Shown: positions 1 through 10,854, counted from the stretch's first letter. The stretch: 64,000 nt of DNA from Hydractinia symbiolongicarpus (GCF_029227915.1 NC_079877.1:9922001-9986000); one strand, 5' to 3'. Notes: generated by a model not told the origin, from the letters alone. Numbers and translations are program-made.

Positions 1-198
1 AAGATAAACTTAGATGGAAAAAACCATGTTGATTTGTTTCTCAAAAAGGTTAGACCCATCCTAATTGATCTAATTAAGAGGGAATTCAAAAACAAAAAAT
101 CAATAAAAATTCAAGCAACTGTGTGGATCAAATGGAGAAAGTAGGATTTATCCAATCCTGAAGCGACAATCTATGTTAATAAGGCGTTCAATAGCTAT
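1..198 (+). pseudogene. Upstream in-frame part of the type B polymerase ORF, broken by TAG
   Basis: Frame 1 is open from the window edge and runs into the polymerase ORF at 199 in the same frame, apart from one TAG at 142-144. The residues on both sides of the TAG look protein-like (charged, Lys/Asn-rich), so the original ORF probably began left of the window. Either the element is decaying, or the downstream ATG at 199 now serves as start. What is seen is the continuous frame and the single stop; that it was once one protein is inference. Confidence 0.6.
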
Positions 199-3100
199 AT
201 GGAAACAATTCACAATGAAAACGATATATCTAATGTTGTTAATAATATGTTCAAAAAGATAATCGAGCAGATTGAAAACCCTGCGTTACCTCAATCCGGC
301 TTTGTTATCGATAAAATTTTAAATATTGATGTAGACTTTCACAAGCTAAAATTAACGAGAGGCAGCTCTTACTTGCCGCTACCTAAGAATTTTAGCGGAA
401 AGAAATCGATAACCAATCCTAAAAATGAAGATGATGATGAATGTTTTAGGTGGGCTATTATCGCAGCTCTCAATCATGATAAGATCGATAATCATCCTGA
501 ACGAATCTCAACTCTCAAGAAGTATGATAACTATAATTGGAATGGTTTATCGTTTCCGATGCCATTGAATAAGATAGATTTGTTTGAGAGAAGAAACCCT
601 GATATTGCTGTGCATGTCTTAACTAAAGAAGGAGGTAATTGTGTCTATATGTGTCGTAAGTCGAAGCATCTTGATCGCAAAGAAACGGTTGTTTTGTTTT
701 TACTGTGTGAGAAGGAAAATAGTCATTATATAGCTGTAAAGAACTTGAGCGGTGTCTTAAATAAGGTCAACTCGAAGCATAAAAATAAAGAGCATTATTG
801 CTTGAATTGTCTCTCTGGTTTTTCAAGCGAACAAAATAGGGATGAACACTTCGAATATTGCAAGAATAACGATGCTGCTAAGATTCAACTCCTTAAAGAG
901 GGTAGCACCGTTAAATTTAACAATGGTCAGTACCAGCTCAAAGCCCCATTTATCATGTATGCCGATTTCGAAGCTTTGTCAAAAGAGGTGTCTGAAGAAG
1001 AGAAAAATAGCGGATCATCCACTGAAAAAGTCGGTAAACATATCCCCACAGGTTTCTGTTGTTACAGCAAATTTAGTTATGGTGAAGTTCCAAATCCTAT
1101 AGCGCTTTACCGCGGTGAAGACCGTGTTTTACGCTTTGTGAATCATGTAGTAGGTGAAGTGAAAAGGCTATACAATATGTGTTCAAAAAGAAGAATGCAA
1201 GATCTCACAAATGATGAGGTGACAAAATTAGTCAATTCTAGAAAGTGCAACATATGCAAGAGACATTTCAACCAGGATATGCGTGTTGCTGATCACTGTT
1301 ATTTTACTGGTAAATTTCGTGGAGCTGCACATCGGTCTTGCAATCTCCGTTACAAAGTGCCTAAATACATCCCAATCGTCTTCCACAGTCTGAGCGGGTA
1401 CGATGCACATCTATTCATCAAAGAATTGGCCAAACAACATGGATATGAAAAGATTACCGTCATCGCCGAAAACAAAGAGAAATACATCTCTTTCTCATTG
1501 GATGTTAAGGTTGGTGAATATGTGAAGAAAGGCGAGAAAAGGGACATCAGGATACAATTGAGATTTATTGATTCAGTTCGTTTCATGGCTAGTAGCCTGG
1601 ATAAGTTGGTAAACAATCTATCTGATGAGCAGTGTAAAAATCTTCGAAAATTCTTCAAGGGTGATGAGCAATTCAAACTATTGAGAAGAAAAGGAGTTTA
1701 TCCATATGAATACGTTGATTCTTTCGATAAGTTCAATGAAACTAAGCTTCCGGCAAAACATGCTTTTTACAGCAAGTTGAACATGAGCGGTATCAGTGAT
1801 GCTGATTATGCGCATGCGCAGAAGGTGTGGAAAGACATGAAAATCAAAAATATGGGTGTGTATCATGATATCTACCTCAAGACAGACGTTCTATTGCTTG
1901 CTGATGTTTTTGAGACTTTTAGGGAAACATGCCTAAAACATTATCAATTGTATCCTGCAAATTTTTACACTACTCCTGGGTTAGCTTGGCAAGCATGTTT
2001 GAAAAAGACCGAGATTAAGCTAGATTTGTTGCATGATATGGATATGTTTCTGTTTATGGAGAAAGGTATTAGAGGAGGTCTCACTCAGGCTGTTCATAGA
2101 CATGCTAAAGCAAACAACAAATATATGGGTGTTCGATATAAGACGACCGAAGAGACCAGCTATCTCCAGTATCTTGATGCAAACAATCTGTATGGATGGG
2201 CTATGATTCAAAAATTACTAACGGGAAAGTTCAAGTGGGTTGATGATCCTAATAAATTCACGACTAAACTCATTTCTATGTTGGCTGAGGAAAACGGTGA
2301 AAATGGTTACATAATCGAGGTGGATGTGAGATATCCAAAAGAGCTACATGATACGCATAACGATCTTCCTTTGATGCCTAAGCGAATGGAGATTAATGGG
2401 GTCGAAAAGCTAACTCCATGCCTTTCTGACAGAAAAAATTATGTTATTCACATCCGTGCGCTTGATCAAGCGTTGAAACATGGTCTTGTTCTTGATAAGG
2501 TTCATAGGGTGATAGAATTTGAGAAAAGCGCATGGTTGAAACCGTACATCGATTTTAACACCGTTTTGGGCACAAAATCAAAGAACGACTTCGAGAAAGA
2601 TTTTTTCAAGCTGATAAATAATTCGGTCTTTGGTAAGGCTATGGAAAACCAACGTAAACACAAAGACATACGCTTGGCTACCAAGAAACAACAATATGAG
2701 AAACTACTGATGAAGCCCAACTTCAAAGACAGCATCTGTTTCTCAGAAACACTGATGGGTGTTGAAATGCAGAAAATCAAAGTCGTGTTGAACAAGCCAA
2801 TCTATTTAGGACCTGCAATTCTCGACTTGTCTAAGATAGTTATGTATGAGTTCCACTACGACTATACGAGACTAAAATATGGTGACAATCTAAAGCTTTG
2901 CTACATGGACACAGATTCATTCGTTTATCATATTAAAACCGACGACTTCTACAAAGATATCGCTGACGATGTAGCTTTGAGATTTGACACTTCAGGATGT
3001 GACAAAAAAGATAACAGACCTTTACCCATAGGTTTGAATGAAAAGGTCATTGGTCTAATGAAAGATGAGTTAGGCGGTAATATAATGACGGAGTTTGTCG

Positions 3101-3390
3101 CTCTTAGAGCGAAGACCTATGCATATAAACAGTTAGACGGAACAGAGGACAAAAAGTGCAAGGGAGGCAAGAAGTGCGTAGTAAAGAAGACCATGGGGTT
3201 TGACGATTATCAGAGATGCTTGTTCGATGGTGTGAACATTTACAGAGAACAGATGACCTTCCGATGGATTAAACATGATGTTCACACTATAAAAACAAAC
3301 AAACTCGCTCTCAATGCAGATGATGACCAAAGAATTATCCATAATGATGGAATAATCACCTATGCGCGAGGACACTATAAGGCTACATAA
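199..3390 (+). CDS. Protein-primed family B DNA polymerase of a Polinton/adintovirus-like element
   Basis: This 1063-residue ORF has no intron. In order it shows a C2H2-like finger (about residues 199-221), Exo I with D-x-E in YADFE (about 252-256), an endonuclease VII-like Cys/His module (about 349-385, CNIC then DHCYFTGKFRGAAH), Exo II SLSGYDAHLF (about 397-406), Exo III with KTDVLLLADVF (about 560-571), Pol A LDANNLYGWAM (about 659-669), Pol B NNSVFGKAM (about 807-815) and Pol C YMDTDS (about 902-907). All catalytic acidic motifs are present. Such polymerases replicate linear virus-like transposons from a protein primer. No integrase, ATPase, protease or capsid ORF follows in the window, so the rest of any element must lie to the left or is lost. 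The ATG at 199 may be internal, since the frame continues upstream through a TAG. Confidence 0.88.
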   Translation: METIHNENDISNVVNNMFKKIIEQIENPALPQSGFVIDKILNIDVDFHKLKLTRGSSYLPLPKNFSGKKSITNPKNEDDDECFRWAIIAALNHDKIDNHPERISTLKKYDNYNWNGLSFPMPLNKIDLFERRNPDIAVHVLTKEGGNCVYMCRKSKHLDRKETVVLFLLCEKENSHYIAVKNLSGVLNKVNSKHKNKEHYCLNCLSGFSSEQNRDEHFEYCKNNDAAKIQLLKEGSTVKFNNGQYQLKAPFIMYADFEALSKEVSEEEKNSGSSTEKVGKHIPTGFCCYSKFSYGEVPNPIALYRGEDRVLRFVNHVVGEVKRLYNMCSKRRMQDLTNDEVTKLVNSRKCNICKRHFNQDMRVADHCYFTGKFRGAAHRSCNLRYKVPKYIPIVFHSLSGYDAHLFIKELAKQHGYEKITVIAENKEKYISFSLDVKVGEYVKKGEKRDIRIQLRFIDSVRFMASSLDKLVNNLSDEQCKNLRKFFKGDEQFKLLRRKGVYPYEYVDSFDKFNETKLPAKHAFYSKLNMSGISDADYAHAQKVWKDMKIKNMGVYHDIYLKTDVLLLADVFETFRETCLKHYQLYPANFYTTPGLAWQACLKKTEIKLDLLHDMDMFLFMEKGIRGGLTQAVHRHAKANNKYMGVRYKTTEETSYLQYLDANNLYGWAMIQKLLTGKFKWVDDPNKFTTKLISMLAEENGENGYIIEVDVRYPKELHDTHNDLPLMPKRMEINGVEKLTPCLSDRKNYVIHIRALDQALKHGLVLDKVHRVIEFEKSAWLKPYIDFNTVLGTKSKNDFEKDFFKLINNSVFGKAMENQRKHKDIRLATKKQQYEKLLMKPNFKDSICFSETLMGVEMQKIKVVLNKPIYLGPAILDLSKIVMYEFHYDYTRLKYGDNLKLCYMDTDSFVYHIKTDDFYKDIADDVALRFDTSGCDKKDNRPLPIGLNEKVIGLMKDELGGNIMTEFVALRAKTYAYKQLDGTEDKKCKGGKKCVVKKTMGFDDYQRCLFDGVNIYREQMTFRWIKHDVHTIKTNKLALNADDDQRIIHNDGIITYARGHYKAT

Positions 3391-4296
3391 GATAACAAAG
3401 AGGTAAGAGGTAAGAGGCAAAAAAAAATCGATACAAAAACACCTAAATTCATGCTATTTCGAGTGAATTTTAAACGAGGGAATAATGCAATTTTGAGTCG
3501 GAAAGATGAATTGTCCCAAGAAATCGCGTGAATTTTAAACGATGAATTGCCTTAAGATGATGAGGGATGACTTGTCCCAACATCCGCCTTTCCCTATCTC
3601 TATTCTCTCTGGCAACATAGAAATAAGAACTTACAAAAATGGCATCAATTTTTTGGCTTCAATAAAAAAATCATGTTTCAAAGTATGTGTAGTCACGTAA
3701 TAAAGCGGTTATGGACGGATTATATACCAGGTGATATTGTAATTAATTGTTAAAATACCCCCTGCAATTATTAAAACTGCAGGGGGTATTTTGGGTCTCA
3801 AATTAAGGGAGGGGCGGAGGGGCAATTTTACCACCACTATTGAATTTAAGAAAAGACAAACGTTGCGACTAACTGAGGTATAGGCTGGAAGTTTTATAAC
3901 TTTAACTTTTTCCCTATCACTGCTAAAAGATATGGCAAGTTCAATATCCAATACTAAACTAAGTTGAAATTATTTTGCATTTTATCGAAGTTAATTGTCA
4001 AAAACTTGGATGATATAAGTTTTATTTTAGTATATGTAAAATTACCACTTACATCCCACTTACATCCCGCTGTTTCAAACTATGTTGCCCAGCCGACCCA
4101 TGTTATCCGAAAAACTGCAATAATGCTTATTGTCTGAAGCCATCCCATATTAATTAGCCTTAGTGGGTTAACCACTTTTCCTACCCCTAAAGAAAAATTT
4201 CAGGCAAGGAAATGGTTCGGCTTAAATTATATTTTATTGTACAATAACATACAATGAGTATTTTATCGACTTTAGATAAAGTTATCCTGGCTTAAG
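3391..4296. other. Non-coding spacer with a strong hairpin
   Basis: No convincing coding region. It contains two imperfect copies of a GTGAATTTTAAACGA motif (about 3462 and 3529), a perfect 15-bp inverted repeat at 3752-3792 with an 11-nt loop (arms AAAATACCCCCTGCA and its complement), and AT-rich DNA running up to the TTTTA array. Upstream exons of the MYND gene could lie here, but none could be fixed. Confidence 0.6.
3752..3792. repeat. Perfect 15-bp inverted repeat (hairpin)
   Basis: The arms at 3752-3766 and 3778-3792 are exactly complementary and include a C5/G5 run in otherwise AT-rich DNA. It could be a subterminal fold of the adjacent virus-like element or a small foldback element. 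Confidence 0.8.
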
Positions 4297-4490
4297 TTAT
4301 TTTATTTTATTTTATTTTATTTTATTTTATTTTATTTTATTTTATTTTATTTTATTTTATTTTATTTTATTTTATTTTATTTTATTTTATTTTATTTTAT
4401 TTTATTTTATTTTATTTTATTTTATTTTATTTTATTTTATTTTATTTTATTTTATTTTATTTTATTTTATTTTATTTTATTTTATTTTAT
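4297..4490. repeat. (TTTTA)n microsatellite, about 39 units
   Basis: The array is uninterrupted and perfect over about 194 bp. It ends about 20 bp before a likely 3' splice site (TCTCACCGTAG, AG at 4509-4510) of the MYND gene, so the T-rich strand would serve as an extended polypyrimidine-like tract. Perfect arrays of this length are usually length-polymorphic. Confidence 0.95.
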
Positions 4491-4510
4491 TTTGTCTTAT
4501 CTCACCGTAG

Positions 4511-6269
4511 ATCCAATGGGAGAGAATCATTGACTTGTTATGGCTGCTTCGTGAAAGAGGCAAGTTTTCGTTGTAGCTGTTGTAAGAAACAAATATACTG
4601 CAGTAGGGCGTGTCAGAAAAACCATTGGAAGCAACATAAAACAAAATGCATTTCTCAAAATCAAGAAAAAAAACCCGGGCAAATTCAATGCGGTAGGGAG
4701 GACGAATTATCAGCAGAGAATTTGAGAAAAGCTCTTAAATATTTCATGACATTACCATCAGAGCCAAAATATTTAAAAGAATTTCCAATTCCTAATTTTC
4801 TTTCAGAGTACCGCCAGACCTATCCTAATGATGTACATTGTTTTATGCTAGAGGCGATTTATGATCGTCATAAAACATTTGGTGAAATAGAACTATCATT
4901 GAACAATATGGAATGGAGTATAGATTTACTTGTTAAAAAATTTCATGCACTTTCAACTGACTTATTTCAGTTTTTGGCTGGAAAACCACCCCCGGGAGAA
5001 ATATTCAAGAACCGTCATTACACCAATTATCCTAAGAACATGTATCAGTTGTATCGAAATACTCCTGTAAAGGAAAAAAAATTTGAGTTCGGCAAAACTT
5101 ATGTTTTTATTGGATATGTAGACCTACTTCAACTTGTAATGGGAGTATTTACAGGTGATGCAGGTAAAAAAGTTGCTTTCTTTGGATTTGACATGTCAGA
5201 GATATGTGTGGCTCGTTCATTGATTGTTTACGAAATGATGAAAATGCAGTCCAGCCTTGATTCAATACTAGAAGTTTGGTTCTCAACAGGATGGAGTAAG
5301 GATACATTAAAAACTTTCAAGAATGCATGCACTAGAGTAATTACCAGCTCAAAACAAACGCCAAATGTGAGAGATTTAATAAGTCATTGGAGGCATGCCA
5401 CAATTACGCTAAAAGAAGCAGTTAGCAGATGGCAAGCTGTTCTTTTGCAAAACGATCCAATGGGAGCTGTTAGTTCTTTGTTAAAGAAACAAGATCGTAT
5501 TGATTTTTGTCGATACGAACTGACTGGACAAATATTTGGTCAACTAGAGTTACAATGTCATGGTAATGTCTCCATGTTTTCTATGACGTCTCCATTTAAG
5601 CATTACAATTTGCAATATGGTCCCTTCTTGCAATCTTTTAATTTCAGCAAGAACTTTCATTACGATGGTAACCTTTTTAGAAGTTTGGAAATATACTACA
5701 AATCCAAACTTCAAGCATTGGTGAAGTTAGTAGCGGAAGGTAAAGTAGAATGCACGCTTCGTGTAATGACAGTCCAGTTGGAAAACAAAGATGCCATAGA
5801 ACATATTCAATCATTAGGACCTGATCACATTAACTGGAACAACGTGGCTGATTTCATGAGAAAAGAGTCCTTCTTTAACCTTGCTTACGCTTGCTCGACT
5901 AAAAAAACTACCCATTCTATGCATTTTTTGAATTGGTCTACAATTGTCTGTGGAACACATATACTTGAATATGATGGGAACCGGTTAGAATTCCACATGG
6001 AGCAAAAGAAAGTTTTACATGGTTTTTTCATGAAGCGTCATAGGGATGGCTACATTCCCTTTTTAAGGAAAGATGCTTTGGTCGTCTATCCCTTGGATTT
6101 AAGCAATAGCGTACTTGCGTTGAAGTATCGTCACAAGTTTTTGGAGTATTATTTTGACGTCGATGAATTCGATATAAACATAACTGACATTTGTGGACCA
6201 GATATATGTAATTGTTTTCAAAGATGGAGTCAAATATTTACCCTATCTTTTGACATTAAGAAGAAATAA
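4511..6269 (+). CDS. MYND-type zinc-finger protein, 5' end missing or in an upstream exon
   Basis: The open frame encodes about 585 residues and begins with a MYND finger spaced CxxC...CxxC...YCxxxC...HxxxHxxxC, a protein-protein interaction zinc module. The rest (about 540 residues) is soluble and mixed alpha/beta in character, with one hydrophobic stretch near codon 218 (KVAFFGFDMSEICVARS). I could not assign it to a named family; it loosely recalls the DUF4470 region of MYND/MSS51-like proteins, and I am not confident of that. No ATG starts this frame before the finger: the ATG at 4516 is in another frame and stops at once. I therefore place the exon start after the AG at 4509-4510, with an upstream exon supplying the start. 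The stop codon lies inside an AATAAA at 6264-6269. A processed, 5'-truncated copy is the alternative. Confidence 0.72.
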
Positions 6270-8675
6270 AGGACATTCTGCGCTAGGTAGTATATATTAA
6301 GCAAAGTGAAAGTCATATTGCAAAATTATTAAGCATTTTACTTATTTTTTAGTACGTATAAATGCTGAAAAAGGTCAAACGTTACGAGCTGATTTATATT
6401 AGCAGTTGTTTTTCACTAATTCCTATAGTATGAGAAGAAAAGATGTTCCAATTATAAAAAAATAAATTCGAAAGTTAAGATTTAGAAAACATTTTGGTCA
6501 AACTACAAATTGGAAACGAGAAAAACAATGGGTAATCCGTTTACATTTAACAGTGCGTATCTTAGTTAAGTGAACCTTTCTATGTTGACTTCATGTTAAA
6601 TCTTGTAAGAAAGATTAAACACAGAAATCTTTCAAAACTGAAATCCTGCAATGTTTGCGTCATGATAAGTTCTGTTGGGGATATATTGATAAAACAGACC
6701 AGATTGAAAAAACATTAAAATGTTCATTATAATGTCAGCCCATTGTCAAACTACATAAGAATTCTATTTAGAGAGAATATTTTTCCGAAGAGAAGGTTTT
6801 TGTTTTAGAGAGATTTAAATTAAGGAAATGAAAACACAAAAGGTTTCTTAAGAAAATTATACAATGATTAAAAAATTGTTGCGGAGATTTTTTTATGTAA
6901 ATGAAGATTTAAATTAGAGAGAGTCAATTATACATTTCAAAATTTAAGTAGAGTCGTTTTAATGTTATTTTTTTTTTACTAGTATTGTATTGTTGTTGTC
7001 TAGAAAAATCTAACAGCAAACTTCATTTGCATCTTGAACGTTTTAATGTATAAGATATACTTCAAGGAAAGAAATTTTCACGGATTCAGACGCAGACCGC
7101 GAAATTAAAATGTCGCAAAAACACCTATTGTTTTAAACCGATGAAAAAATATATGTTTTAGAATTTTTTAGCCGAGATAAATTTTGACTGTAGCATGAAA
7201 GACCAAATAATTAGCATGGATTAGTTTTTCTTTGCAACATGAGATAAATGAATAAAACATTAGCATCCTCTTTAAAAATCTAATTGATTATTATTATAAT
7301 TTTTGATTTTTCCCTTCCCCCTCTCTTCGTTTTTCATTTTTTGCAGTGTTATGAAAAATGTCCTTATGTCCTTTGTTCCCTTGCTACTGGCTTATCATCT
7401 TCTTTGTCTTCTTTGCAATATTTCCGACATTTTTTCCGATATTTTCTCTTACTTTGAGGCATCACTGTTTTGTTCTCTATATCATTGACGGGATCATCTG
7501 TAAACAAATGAAAAAGAAGTTAGCCCATAATTATCTTGTCTATCGACTCTTTGTACAGCCACAGCACAAATTCACTGACATTTTGCTGAATTCACAGATT
7601 AATTATTATGATAACGGAATAAGAAGTTTGCTTCAGAAAATAGATGCATTTAATTCTTTGTTCTTATGTGTTATGTGTTGACTAATCTCGACACCGAAAA
7701 ATCTGAATCGCGAAATTGAATTGTCGCAAAACCCATGTTTTCCTCAAAAACTGCGAATGCCTCGAATTTTTTTGGATTATGCTTCAACTGCAAAATTAAA
7801 ATGCCGTAAAACGCAATTTTGACCAAAAAACCCGCAAAATTTCAATTCCTCGAAAATTTCTTGCTTTAAAGTAGTTATTTATATTTGCACCATTGATTTA
7901 AACATTTTTAGGTAGAAAACATTGATTCATTACATGTTTTGTAAAATTGGTCAGTGGCTCGTTCTTTTTTCACTGCCTTATGCATGTCTCGTGCAGAGTA
8001 AAGTGGAAGCATCCACAGATTTGCTAATTCTCAGATTTTTACAATCGTACATATTTCGTGCATTTTGTCCGCTTGTTGGCACGAAATTACTCCGCGGTTT
8101 CAAAATAAAACTGAGCGCAGGCATTTTTCGATAGACGACAAGTATTTACATAAAGAATAGCCGTTAAGCAGTCCATAATCCAAGGGAATAATTAAAAATA
8201 CGTAGCATCTGCAATTTCGTCCAAAAATGTTTCGTGCATCTGATGCACGAAATCTCCTTGTGTGACAGACAAGTAATTGATATTAATAATTAAGAACGTA
8301 GCGGTTAGATTCAGCGCAGCATCTATTGGATGCATGGTACAGGTAAGTGGATAGTACAGGTACCTTAGTTGCATTAATTTACGCGATGAACTGCGTAAAA
8401 TAGGCGTTTCTTCGCGCAGTAGGTTGCGCCAAAATTAATAAACGAAATAGAGGAATGTGGTTTTTATTGTAAATAATGTATAAAAAGGAAACATATTGAT
8501 GTGGTGAATCCCAAAAGAGTGTGACGATTGAATCAACATTTACGGCAGAACAAAATGTCGTTTCTTAATATTTAACACTATCATTGACATTTTGAACTTT
8601 TTTAATTGGAGTTCTTTTAATCATATTATATACCTCATATACTTTAATTATACTTACATACGTTAATTTTGCACT
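6270..8675. other. AT-rich intergenic DNA with a dispersed GCGAAATT/TCGCAAAA motif
   Basis: Short open frames here lack coding character. A recurring motif near GCGAAATTAAAATGTCGCAA occurs at about 7099, 7709 and, degraded, 7790; it looks like the remains of a repeat family. A small palindrome around 8230-8252 (TTTCGTGCAT and its complement) is also present. Nothing else was recognised. Confidence 0.5.
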
Positions 8676-9416
8676 TTAACCCTTTTCGGTCCGGGGGGGG
8701 GGGATTCCGCCCCCCCCTGACGGTTTTTTTTTAATAACTCCTGATTGCTTTGTTATATGGCTATGATACTTACTGAGTTTCAACATTTATCTATTAGACA
8801 CCTGCATGCTAATTTTTCAGGTCCCATACCTTTCAGAGGCTTTGATATTGGCCATTACTCGAAACTACCCCTAAAAATCTCTATGAAATCCTTATAAAGG
8901 GAAAAATATAATAACTCCTGTTAGGATTATCCTTAGAACTTGAAACTTGCAACACAACTTTGTTTCATCAAGAAGAATCATTTGCAATAATTTGAACACG
9001 TGACTAATCCGATTTCCCGATTTTGTCGGATTTTACCTGAAAATCGAAAAAAAAACGGATTTTCGGGCAATTTTTGGCAATTTTTTATCCGATCCATGTA
9101 AAAACCGGAAGATATGTTAAATAACTTTTATTTAGCTTTCGGAAACTTCAAACAGAATGTAAAAATTCGCTCTAGAACAAAAGTAATTATATTTCAAGCA
9201 GATAGTGGCATTTTTAACAATTTTCAAGCTTCTGATGACGTCACAGAAAATGTGCTGACGCAAGCAAAAGTTTATTGGCTTTTATGACGTAATATAAGTG
9301 TGCCAAGTTTGATTCAATTTGAACAACCCTATGAAAAGTTATTGAGGGGGGGGGGGGCGGAATCCGCCCCCCCCGGTCATAGTATGTTCGAAAAACCCCG
9401 GACCGAATAGGGTTAA
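8676..9416. mobile_element. piggyBac-type non-autonomous element with TTAA target duplications
   Basis: The element spans 8680-9412 (733 bp). It is flanked by TTAA at 8676-8679 and 9413-9416. The termini are inverted: CCCTTTTCGGTCCGGGG on the left, and the complement of the right end reads CCCTATTCGGTCCGGGG. Inside each terminus sits a G-run/C-run palindrome centred on GGATTCC or GGAATCC (8691-8717 and 9346-9376). There is no ORF of transposase size. TTAA duplications with CCCT-starting termini are the hallmark of the piggyBac superfamily; the assignment rests on that alone. Confidence 0.85.
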
Positions 9417-10000
9417 AACAGTCAGATCACATGAATTAGATTGCTTATAGTTGTAGTATCACCATTGTAATATCATCAGAAATATTTTCTGTTAAGTTTC
9501 CTTACTTTTTTTGTACGCTAGGGACCAAATATTTGTATTTCGAAAAATCACTGCGCAATTCGAGTGTAAGTGTAAGTTTATTTTTAATAAGGCCCCCATT
9601 ACACGAGAAAATATTAACGAAGAATATTACTCGATTGTGCACACACTTGTTAATCCTTCTAACTTTCTTTCATGTTGTATTTCGTTACATAATCTAGAAA
9701 AAGAAATTTCGCGTTCACGCTTGAGTTCTGTTGTTTGAAAATTCTTCGTTTGTTGAATTCATTTGAACCAGTTTAAAAAAATTTACCAACGGAGGAATTT
9801 TTAAGACGTAAAACACCATTGAATTCTAAAATTTAAAAGGACTTAAATAGTCTATTTTGCCCTTTGACTTCATGTGTTTTGTAGTTTAAGTGATATTTTC
9901 TCGCGTATCGAATAAGAAAATATACGAAAACGAAGGTAATAAGTGTGAATACGCTCTTTAAGAAATAAGAAAATTTTGAAGGATAATAGAAGAATATATC

Positions 10001-10180
10001 GTATAGTCGTTCCCCGTGGAAATATCCACGGGTTCGCCCGTCATTTATATTTACCCGTCGCAACAAAGTCGATAAAAATATATTGCATTTCATATTCGTG
10101 TTTCCGTAACATCATTTTCTAACTCAGCAGGGGGTCCGCGTAGAGACAGACAGACGGAATACGGCTATTATAATAGAGAT
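10001..10180 (+). mobile_element. Short element, family C copy 1
   Basis: It starts GTATAGTCGT, then an imperfect palindrome CCCGTGGAAATATCCACGGG, and ends with a CAGACAGACGGAATACGG stretch followed by CTATTATAATAGAGA. Related copies lie at 14463-14735 and 39180-39310, and the same pieces occur around 12.5-13.15 kb. No coding capacity. The superfamily is unknown. Confidence 0.6.
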
Positions 10181-10204
10181 TCGTTATGCTTCAAGGAATA
10201 ATAA

Positions 10205-10538
10205 TAACAATAAAACTGTTGTGTCTTTTTACTCCTCTTCTCTTCGTGTTCCAAGCTCTTCTTTCAATATATTCATACATATGTTGGCCTTGGCGTAGGC
10301 TTCCCAAGATCTTTTAAACACTTCTCTTGGTACATTATCTAGCAGCACCTTGTGAAGTACCTTGTGATTCCAATCATAAAGATCTCTCCACTCACACGTT
10401 CCATTGCAGTCTTCAAGTCACGTATCTCGCTTACTTCATATGCCTTTACATTCATGCGATCAGTGGTTCTTGTTCATCTATATAATCGATAATGCCATTC
10501 AGCCAATTTTGTAGTGTTGAATCTGATGAATCTGACAT
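10205..10538 (-). pseudogene. Frameshifted coding relic, unknown product
   Basis: On the minus strand an ATG at 10538 opens a frame beginning MSDSSDSTLQNWLNGIID. It is interrupted near 10454 and continues in another frame (NVKAYEVSEIRDLKTAMERV), then shifts again near 10380 into DNVPREVFKRSWEAYAKAN and a Lys/Glu-rich tail. Each segment is of good protein composition and they lie in sequence, so this looks like an acidic/helical protein of about 105-110 residues with at least two frameshifts. I do not recognise the family; it may come from a mobile element. Confidence 0.45.
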
Positions 10539-10712
10539 TTTGTTTCAATCTAAAATCAGAAGTTTTGAGATGGTACTAAAGATGGCTGTTACGCATCTTT
10601 AAAAAACACGTAAGATAGTGTAGATGGTAGAGATTTTATTAATTCCTAGGGGAAAGCCCAGATGAAAGCCTAAGAAATAATATAATAATAGTAAAGGCAG
10701 ATTTTGTACAGA

Positions 10713-10854
10713 GAACTTCAATTAAGATATAACACCGCCTCTTATTCACCACCGATGAAATTGAAAGAGATTCATTCATATATGTCCTGTTTAACTTGAC
10801 TTGATAGTAGAGATTTAGATATGGTACGGCGGTGTTATATCTTGACTGAAGTTC
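10713..10854. repeat. 27-bp inverted repeat, 88-bp spacer
   Basis: GAACTTCAATTAAGATATAA... at 10713-10739 pairs with 10828-10854 at 25 of 27 positions. It probably marks a small foldback/MITE remnant. A degraded direct copy of the left-arm region follows the right arm. Confidence 0.7.

Noticed and set aside
7303-7681. Hydrophobic open frames (possible membrane protein)
   Set aside because: They are overlapping frames in T-rich DNA; hydrophobicity follows from the TTT/TTC content.
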